Assembly: GCA_021234155.1 (NCBI GenBank)
Contig: JAJEKV010000075.1
Coordinates: 1 to 64,000, forward strand
Origin: Isoetes taiwanensis
Lineage: Eukaryota; Streptophyta; Lycopodiopsida; Isoetales; Isoetaceae
Reading direction: 5' to 3'
Length of the DNA stretch: 64,000 nt
The position numbers were made by a program, and so were the translations under genes. Positions 57,352-64,000 of the stretch are shown here, piece by piece. Numbering within the stretch: the stretch's first letter is position 1; each line of letters begins with the position of its first letter. The notes beneath the pieces were generated by a model. That model was given only the letters and a program-made list of their open reading frames with translations, did not search any database and was not told the origin of the DNA.

Positions 57352-57386
57352 GAGGAGGTCCCTATATTACTTAGGGACCTACCTCA
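57352..57386 (-). other. Conserved 3' hairpin, family B unit 2
   Basis: 14 bp stem with one bulged base and loop tattact, beginning about 20 bases after the polymerase stop. Farther downstream a second small inverted repeat ('cctcctaccgggagg', 57303-57317) precedes the TA-rich repeat edge; a related 'cctcctgccggaagg' is at 29810 in family A. Confidence 0.7.
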
Positions 57387-57406
57387 CCACCTAAGAACTT
57401 ATCTAC

Positions 57407-59512
57407 TCATATCTGGAACAGAAGATTTAGAATTGCCTCATACCTGTATTTTCGTAGTTCATTCCTCATAATGTTGATCTCATATTGTAGACCAGGAAAG
57501 TCATTATCTTTTATCGCTTTCAACAACGTCCTCCATACGTCTTTTTTATTAAATCCCTTGTTGATAAAAGTTTCAGCCAAGCCATGTAGATCTTCAGCAG
57601 CCATGAAAGGATTGCTGTGTACGTATAAATAAGGTATTACCTGCGAGACTAATACGTTGCAGGCCATAAGGTATGGTCTGCAGCTTACTGAGTGTACAAA
57701 CTTGGCGATTGTGAAGGGTAGTTTATCCCTTTTGTCATATCTGTATGTGCAGTACCTTCCATGAGCTATGTTAAGTACCTCAATAGTCATGTTTAAGAAG
57801 TGTACTTTCCTTCCTCCGCCCAAATCATCATCTTCAGCGGGCCAGTATATAGTTTCATCCTTAATTTTAAGAATATTTAGATCATAGATGCACTTGCTGT
57901 TATCAACCAGTTCCTTATTGTCAAGGTTCAGATACTTCCTAATGTGGTAGCTGTTAATTCCAATAAGATCATCAATATATCTCCTTGTGTATCTGAATGT
58001 CGCAGCTTCCAAGATTTTGCCTTCATTGCATAGATTAATAATGAAGTTGAGCTCGAAGAATGCAAGGTAAAGATTACACCAAGAAGGGCTGCTGGGGAAG
58101 CCCATGGGTATACCCCTGATCTGTCTCCATATGGTCTTTCCCATCTCAAGAAAACAACATTTTAACAACCATGTGTTAATTCTGCAGAAGTCAGTTTGAC
58201 TGATATGAGTCCATTTCTTGCCCTTAATATTAGTATGTTTCCATATTACTTCAGTTGTGCCATTATTTAATACTGCGTACCACATTCTATTGTTTTTGTG
58301 TTGCTTTTTCTGACTGGACCATGCAAGGTCACAAACCCTGCTCATAACATGGCATATGCCTTGTTCACCATCAATAGGTATATTCTCAAAGCATTTTGTT
58401 ATATCACATACAAAGAGATCATCTATTTTGCTAGGCAAATTTACGACTAGATCATATATGGAGCTGATTACCCATGATGCTTTAATGTCATGCTGGTTGT
58501 CCCCATAATATCCTTCACATATCTCCTTGCAGATACGAGGCCACAGTTCTAAGATATTATTTAAACCAGCAGCCACTAGGGAAGATATATTTGAGAATAT
58601 ACTGCAGTGAGCATTAGTGATCCAGCGGTATTCTCTTTTGTGAGCTTTATATATCCCCAACAGGTATGGTAGCTCTCTGCTCTGCAGGCTGATCTTTCCA
58701 ATAAGACATTCAATATCTTTCTCCACTTGTGTGATCACTACGTCTTTTGTGAGCTGTGATTTTTCAAAATCATGACTTGTAAGCCTCTTATAGGCTTCAA
58801 TTCTTATGTGAAATGGGCAAATAAAGGAGGCGTTGTTAGCAGCTTTGTCTATTCCAGCAACATAGAAGTTGTCTTTAAGCCATGTTATATTCTTAACAAC
58901 TTCCTCATCTTCAATAAGGAACTTGATTTTGTTGCACCTGTTCTTGTTAATGGCTTCCATTGCCACTATCTCAGCCACCATTAAAATTTCAGCCTTACAA
59001 CAGTCAATGAGTTCCTTATCTTTATCAGAAAATGAGAATCTATGAACAGTAAAGAACTGTTCAATAGTTACTTTCAGCTCTTTCTTGAAGAGTGGAATCG
59101 TGAAAGGGTGGTCAGGAATATGGTTTAGTCCCATGCTGAACATGTTTCTTAAAGCCTTGTGATGTACTATGGTAATATCAGTTGTCCTGATATGTCCAAT
59201 CTCTTTATCAATAAACTGCTTGAGTGTAGGATTATGGCATGGGCATTTCATACTTTCATCACTTGCGAAAACCATCTTTGGTTTATAGAACATGGCTTTT
59301 AAATTGCCAATGTATCTCCATCCAAATGTTGTACTCTCAAATATCTTGGTTCCTTTATCACCAAAGTGCTTGGTGAGGACCTCCATGAAAACTTTGTTAA
59401 ATTTGATTTTCCCCACCATCTTTGAGAAGAAAGAAAAGTGTACATATTTTTTATTCAGGTTGATCTTGTTGGGTGTGAGGATCCAATCCCCATCCTCATT
59501 CATGGTCAGCAT
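57407..59512 (-). CDS. Penelope-like reverse transcriptase, family B, intact
   Basis: 701 residues from ATG at 59512. Motifs: 'CPCHNPTLKQF' (90-100), 'GHIRTTDITIVHH' (106-118), 'GIDKAANNASFICP' (220-233, DKG position), 'GIYKAHKREYRWI' (286-298), motif A 'VCDITKCFENIPI' with Asp 370, motif B 'GIPMGFPSSPSWCNLYLAFF' (467-486), motif C 'RYIDD' (511-515), 'VHFLNMTI' (570-577), and the thumb-like 'FVHSVSCRPYLMACNVLVSQ' with 'FINKGFNKKD'. This motif series is that of Penelope-like elements. No GIY-YIG follows the thumb, and no obvious one precedes residue 90. The best candidate in the window for an active enzyme. Confidence 0.88.
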   Translation of the reverse strand: MLTMNEDGDWILTPNKINLNKKYVHFSFFSKMVGKIKFNKVFMEVLTKHFGDKGTKIFESTTFGWRYIGNLKAMFYKPKMVFASDESMKCPCHNPTLKQFIDKEIGHIRTTDITIVHHKALRNMFSMGLNHIPDHPFTIPLFKKELKVTIEQFFTVHRFSFSDKDKELIDCCKAEILMVAEIVAMEAINKNRCNKIKFLIEDEEVVKNITWLKDNFYVAGIDKAANNASFICPFHIRIEAYKRLTSHDFEKSQLTKDVVITQVEKDIECLIGKISLQSRELPYLLGIYKAHKREYRWITNAHCSIFSNISSLVAAGLNNILELWPRICKEICEGYYGDNQHDIKASWVISSIYDLVVNLPSKIDDLFVCDITKCFENIPIDGEQGICHVMSRVCDLAWSSQKKQHKNNRMWYAVLNNGTTEVIWKHTNIKGKKWTHISQTDFCRINTWLLKCCFLEMGKTIWRQIRGIPMGFPSSPSWCNLYLAFFELNFIINLCNEGKILEAATFRYTRRYIDDLIGINSYHIRKYLNLDNKELVDNSKCIYDLNILKIKDETIYWPAEDDDLGGGRKVHFLNMTIEVLNIAHGRYCTYRYDKRDKLPFTIAKFVHSVSCRPYLMACNVLVSQVIPYLYVHSNPFMAAEDLHGLAETFINKGFNKKDVWRTLLKAIKDNDFPGLQYEINIMRNELRKYRYEAILNLLFQI

Positions 59513-59547
59513 TCTCCTGACCTGTTAGCATGTATTGTATCAAGATC

Positions 59548-59765
59548 CTAAGGATCAGAGTAAAGTAAAGTAATGCCTAAGTAGGCATTTGATCTTATCT
59601 ATGAAGTTAAATCTGGTTTTAGAACCCCCCGAGAATACAAAGCAAGTCATCACGCAGATCATTCTACAACTATATTAAAGTCTATAATCGATTCATGGAA
59701 ATTATGATTATCATTTACAGAGTGTAACAGATGTAAAACAAGTAATTTATAAGCTATGTACTTAC
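59548..59765 (-). other. Possible intron between long exon and reverse transcriptase, family B
   Basis: 'TCAA/GTAAGT' is a near-perfect plant donor and overlaps the stop codon of the long exon. Acceptor 'CTGATCCTTAG/GAT' is shared with family A. Length 218 bases. Splicing does not put the two ORFs in one frame; a second acceptor-like 'GCTAACAG/GTC' (about 59526) would open the polymerase frame 4 codons before its ATG. Confidence 0.4.
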
Positions 59766-61386
59766 TTGATCATATTGAGGTTGCATGGTGATGCCTCATA
59801 CCTCCTAGCTTCAGGATATGCGTTTGCTTTTGTTTTGTTGACAGATCGATCCCCATTGATGCTCACATCGTCAAGATCCACTATGTCTGTGTTGCAATTT
59901 TCGATAGACTTGGATGTATAAGAATCAGGCCTTTTGTACAGCTTAGGTGGCATGACTATAGAGCTTGCTGGGCTGTCAGGTTCGCTGGATCTTTTTCGAT
60001 TTCCATTGTTGCATTTGTCACCGTTGTTTTCTTGCTGCTTGCTTATCAGAAATTTCATTGGTTTGACTGTTTTTTCCAGTATCTCAGTGAGTTTGGTGGC
60101 TCCAAATTCATTGTTGAGGTCGGCATTGGGATCTTCTGCAAACCTGACTGTCATTTTGAACAGGATGTCCCTGACCTTGAGGTATCCAAGGAATGCTATG
60201 ATAGCATTTTTGAATGGCTTGGTTGCCAAAATAGAAGTGAAGAATGCAAACCTTACTGGAGTAGAGTGTTCAGGCCAGGCCTTGTCAAGATTGTTCATGA
60301 GGTACCAAATAGCATGATCTATCCAGATGATGGTATCAGGGCAGTCACCACTGTCCTTAGCTGCCTTGTCACATTTGCATTTAATGAATGGGCAGAATGT
60401 CCTCCACATTTTCTTTATGTAAAACTCATGCCTCCTTTCATCAATTCGAGCTTGGTGGCTTTTTTGGCCAATAAATATACTCTTACTGTTGCTGCATTCC
60501 AGCCCCAGGCATTTAGCAGAAAATGGTAGTGTGATCTCAAGTTTCTCAACCGTACGTATGAAGTTGTCAGCATTTTTATGGGTGTCCACCATTTCATTGT
60601 TGCTAATAGATGCCAAGCTTCTCCATGCTTCCAGACTGATAGGTGCAACTACTCCTAGATTTTTGCTTTTCCATAAAGCTTGCTGATATTGATTGCCATG
60701 TGATTCAATTTCCCTAGAAGTCATGACAGGAAAGCGCCCACAGTTGAAGAAGTTCAACATATTAATTGGTAGTCTTTCATTTTCCACTGGTTCCTGTACC
60801 ACATCATTACTAGCTTGTGGGATACCAAAGGCCGCCCTCGATCCTCGCCAAAGATGTTTATATTGAACAAACAATTGGCAAAGTTTGCATTGGGTATAAC
60901 TTTGTTCTGAACAGGGGTAGCTCTGGTCCTTTTTGCATTGTTAACAGAGGGGAAGGTGAATCTGACTCCATTTGCTCTCTCCAGTGCAGTAAGGCATTTA
61001 ACAAAGGCCTTAAGGTTTCGACCTCACGCTGGCATTGAATTGGAATCATGGATGACCTATTGTATATGCTATCAATCATGCCTTTGGGTACCAACATCGA
61101 TTACGCCTTCATAAAATTTGGATACAAGTGAGAGGAATCCAGACATACCAAGATGCGTGATCACTGAATTGTTTGGTCCATTGATACAATTTTCCATGGA
61201 GATAATGTATTTATGCAGCTCAGCATTGAGTATGCAAGCTATAACAGTCTGTACTGCCATATTAGGGGCTTTGCAAGGTAATGTGCCATATCCAAGTGTT
61301 ATCAAGTGTTGGCTCCATTGTGCCTCAAAGGCTGCATCCAGATCATTGAGTTGGGGATAAGCACCTTTGGTGTTATACACACCCTC
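59762..61386 (-). pseudogene. Long middle exon, family B unit 2 (short damaged block)
   Basis: About 541 codons. Open at 61386-61072 and 60874-59762; frames are lost between about 61.12 and 60.83 kb, exactly a block of CAG/CTG-type changes relative to unit 1. Conserved with family A: 'FIGQKSHQARIDERRHEFY', 'KMWRTFCPFIKCKCDKA', 'IIWIDHAIWYLMN', 'GYLKVRD', and a basic C terminus 'SIVMPPKLYKRPDSY'. The start is an acceptor, not an ATG. Unit 1 supplies the missing part, so the family clearly codes a complete protein. Function unknown. Confidence 0.7.
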
Positions 61387-62035
61387 CTAAAAAAGAAACA
61401 GTAAGTACTTGTATGATCATAATTTTCAACAAAACAAGATTTATAGTGAATAGAAGAAAAGGTCAGGAATACATTTTATGATCCAAACCGGTTGAACCAA
61501 TTACACCAAATCATTTGAATATATACAAAGGCGAACACGGGTAACCCAAGTTCCAACATCCAAAGCCAGTCCAGGTTAAACCTGAGACCTAGCTGAATTT
61601 ATCGGTTCCATTATTATTTTGGAGGATCATAACATGTATTCCATCCCTATCTAGTTGTACTTTAAAAGTTCAGGATGTGAAAAATAATTTTTTGAAAGCT
61701 TCATATCTCTGGCTGAACAGTATTAGACCATGTCTATTTCCTTATTTGATTATTTCTAATCCATAACTATGAATCAGATATAGCAAAACTATAAGTCAAT
61801 CTATCTTACCCTGAATATGATGCATTATTCTAGTTTTTTCCAGTCCCTTTCTCATAAATACAATAGCAAGATGCATAACTCATATTTCTGTTTTTCAAAA
61901 ATATTTTTTCATTAAAGCATAAGTATTACAGCCTGTTTATACATCATTATAAGTTCAGACTTGTAAATATAAAGAAAACGACTTATTTAACCGCATATCA
62001 TATAGAGTTCTCAAACTTTGAGCATTATATCAGAC

Positions 62036-62262
62036 CTGTGCATTCTCCTTACATTTGGCACAATCAAAATTAGGGAAATAATACCACCTGAACATCTTAA
62101 AGATGGCTTTAGTCTGCATAAACGTGAGTTCATTTGGCCTAGCCAATACTCCATCAAAAAAAACTTTTTCTTCCATTGTTTACATACTTCAGAATGCTCC
62201 ACTTTGTCACGCTTTACAAATGCATGATGAAAAACAGAGTAGGTAGAGAAAACTCTGGTTAC
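62036..62262 (-). CDS. Exon 2 of PLE family B (repeat copy 3)
   Basis: Acceptor 'TGGCTGCAG/GTAACC', donor 'AATGCACAG/GTCTG'. Here the frame from the acceptor (phase 0, matching exon 1) reads 'VTRVFSTYSVFHHAFVKRDK' and 'HSEVCKQWKK'. A one-base difference in a T run and at 'ggcctagcc' (copy 2: 'ggccctagcc') shifts the end of the exon relative to copy 2. Copies 2 and 3 together support a single exon of about 75 codons. Confidence 0.5.
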
Positions 62263-62703
62263 CTGCAGCCAAAAGACAATTATTAGCCTAATGAGGGTAA
62301 TATTGAAATAGGCTAGCAGGTAAGCAATAGAGTCTTCTGGCTTAAAAGCCCTTCAACCATATTCAGAATCAATGAGTTTAAAACAAAGCTTATGCCTGAT
62401 AGGAGTAGTAAACTTCCTGTGTAGTATATGATCCCAGAACATGATTAAAGTGCATGTTCATATAGTATGCTGCCTTGTAGAATCAGCTGATGGATGTATT
62501 CAGAAAAATGCTCTGTTTGCCAGGATCCGTGGCCCATCCAGAATCTGCTTAATATATTACATTTCCTATCCTATAAAGTTTATTTACAGCAATATATTTT
62601 AACTAGCAGTAATACACGAAATCATCTACAGAACTTTGAAGTAAGAAGTAAAACCCCCCCTTTTTTTTGTGTTTATAGAACAGAATGTATATATTTGAAA
62701 AAC

Positions 62704-63036
62704 CTGGTTTAGAAGGATGCCCTCTCCAGCAGATTCGTCCACTTGACTTGGTAGATTGTTCACAATTTCATTTGCTTTGGGAAAAGACAGATCCAGGCTT
62801 GTGCTAGAGGTGAGGTCCTGGAAACTTTCTACCACTGGCCTTTTGCTTTGAGCAGCCCTCTTTCTGCTATATATGTCAATCCCAGCCTTTGCTGCCATTT
62901 GCTCAAGCTCAGCTTTTTTTATGGCTGCCCCATCATTTCTTCCAACAAAACTACAGTCCACACCAGCCTCCTTGAGCATCTCTAGGATGTCAAGTTTCGT
63001 GGGCTTCTTGTTGCAAGAACCTTCAGGTCTCGTCAT
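62704..63036 (-). CDS. Exon 1: small SAP-like protein of PLE family B
   Basis: 111 codons from ATG to 'AACCAG/GTTTTT', phase 0, the same Asn-Gln/GT end as in family A. Two helical repeats, 'TKLDILEMLKEAGVDC' and 'KKAELEQMAAKAGIDI', resemble SAP motifs; then a basic 'SRKRAAQSKRP' and a Ser/acidic tail. The frame is open upstream to 63264, but the ATG at 63036 matches the family A start. Likely nucleic-acid-binding N terminus of the spliced element protein (inferred). Confidence 0.6.
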
Positions 63037-64000
63037 GTTATAAGAATACAAAGGATTGCAGCAGAGATTTCTATTCTCAGACGTATTCTCTTCAAATTTC
63101 CGGGATAGAGATAAGTAGCTCAGCGCTGATGAAGGCGGATTTACCACATTGCAAAGGATTGAAACTAGGGTTAAGTATTCAAACTGAGAAAAAGTGTCAT
63201 CATACCAGCTGCGGCATCCCTGATATGCGATCTTTGCCTTCATGATTTCAAAGCAATCCAACAATTTAAAACACCTGCCAGTACCTTCTCTTGGTTGTTG
63301 AGGCAGCGTACCCCATTCGGCGCAAGCAAGCGAGATACCGCTCCTTTTCTCAGTGAAATTAAGGTAAGCACCCCTGGCGGCTAGATCCGTATGAGCTAAA
63401 CCTATTTTGTAAGAACCCTAAAAGATATTCTACAGTAGAATCCATATGTTGGTACCATGTAATGTGGACGTATCCCATACTTGGCGTATATGCCTTAAAT
63501 ACCACTTGTGTCCCCTATGCCTAAACCACTCTAATGTATCAGAAAGATATAGTAGCTTAAGCAGTAATAATCAAATGGATTTGCCTTTATCTTGAAGTCT
63601 AAATAGTCAGCTCTTTATCACATGCGGTATATGCGTCTAAAGGTTATCCCCATATAATAAAGAAGTTAATAATAAAGGATAACCATTTCTTACCCCAAGT
63701 ATTACCTCAATTTTTCATATTAGGTCATTATTAGACTTATATCCTTCCACCATTATTGATGTTTATTCAATTATTTTTTCAAAACAAGTTTTATAATTAC
63801 ATATCACCTTAGCACTAAGGTTTGAAGATATACGTAGCCGTATTTATTGTTGCCCCCATATTGATCATGGTTTCTACATTAAAATGGCCAAGTCAACCTT
63901 TCAAATTTAGATGGCTAATCTATTAAGTCCATGGTGCTACTTTCATGCCTTTAGATAAATTCATGACATTAACTGCTAGAAATCTTATGGCTTTCAACAT

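Larger units (their letters stand above)
48030..64000 (-). mobile_element. Penelope-like retroelement, family B: head-to-tail tandem array
   Basis: Order: repeat (48030-50550), body (50551-54762), repeat (54763-57295), body (57296-61517), repeat (61518 to the window end). The marker 'gtaaccc' lies at 48054, 54787 and 61541, giving periods of 6733 and 6754 bp. Each period holds one complete set on the minus strand: exon 1, exon 2, long exon, reverse transcriptase. Tandem head-to-tail copies are a known PLE habit. The array continues beyond position 64000. Confidence 0.8.
61518..64000 (-). repeat. Family B pseudo-LTR, copy 3 (cut by window end)
   Basis: Cleanest copy. Contains exon 1 (63036-62704) and exon 2 (62262-62036) of unit 2. 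Runs to the window end about 45 bases short of the expected TA-rich edge, so another body may follow. Confidence 0.9.

Noticed and set aside
1-64000. CRISPR arrays, bacterial operons, rRNA or tRNA genes
   Set aside because: No array of short spaced repeats, no operon-like gene packing, no cloverleaf or rRNA signature seen; content is eukaryotic transposable elements.

Overview
The window is repeat-dominated nuclear DNA from a green plant. I favour a spore-bearing land plant or a streptophyte relative, on the mix of plant-type Copia and Gypsy elements, an RPA-carrying Helitron, LINEs and Penelope-like elements (PLEs). The species call is low confidence. Almost everything recognisable is a transposable element. 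The only hint of an ordinary host gene is a possible first exon with a plastid-transit-like N terminus near 4.1 kb, plus an exon-like ORF inside a duplicated segment near 12.2 kb and 23.4 kb.

Layout. 0.2-2.6 kb: decayed LINE on the minus strand, ending against a 1 kb GA-rich tract (2.64-3.72 kb). 5.6-8.55 kb: a second, GC-richer decayed LINE on the plus strand with a pentanucleotide tail. 8.6-11.1 kb: LTR/primer-binding-site/gag part of a Gypsy-like element, whose pol relics reappear at 24.4-26.2 kb. Between these lies a 2 kb segment present twice (11.10-13.06 and 22.30-24.26 kb), flanking a Copia nest: one complete element with LTRs, primer-binding site and polypurine tract (13.06-18.55 kb), followed by a large inverted-repeat rearrangement of LTR and gag pieces (18.55-22.29 kb). 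38.8-45.4 kb: a minus-strand Helitron (Rep, PIF1-like helicase, RPA-like protein).

The most interesting content is two related families of a Penelope-like retroelement on the minus strand. Family A (27.07-37.11 kb) is one body between two direct repeats of about 2.7 kb. Family B (48.03 kb to the window end) is a head-to-tail array, repeat-body-repeat-body-repeat, with a period of about 6.74 kb. Each unit reads: exon 1 (small SAP-like protein, in the repeat), exon 2 (short, in the repeat), a long exon coding about 545 residues of an unrecognised protein, then a reverse transcriptase of about 700 residues. The enzyme has PLE hallmarks: an N-terminal DKA at the DKG position, a 'GIPMGF..SP..CNLYLA.FE' block and an RY(M/I)DD box. 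No GIY-YIG endonuclease is visible. Splice-site-like junctions fall at the same places in both families. A hairpin follows the reverse transcriptase stop in both, and the repeats are bounded by TA-rich runs. This agrees with the known PLE traits of introns and tandem pseudo-LTR structure, but the long middle protein and the overall arrangement may be undescribed.

A caution applies to every broken ORF. Repeat copies differ in sharply bounded blocks, and the differences fall mostly at CAG/CTG trinucleotides (for example CAG to CGG, GCTG to CTTTG). The same pattern occurs in Copia, the duplicated segment and both PLE families. I read it as probable consensus error at CHG-methylated sites, so many frameshifts may not be real.
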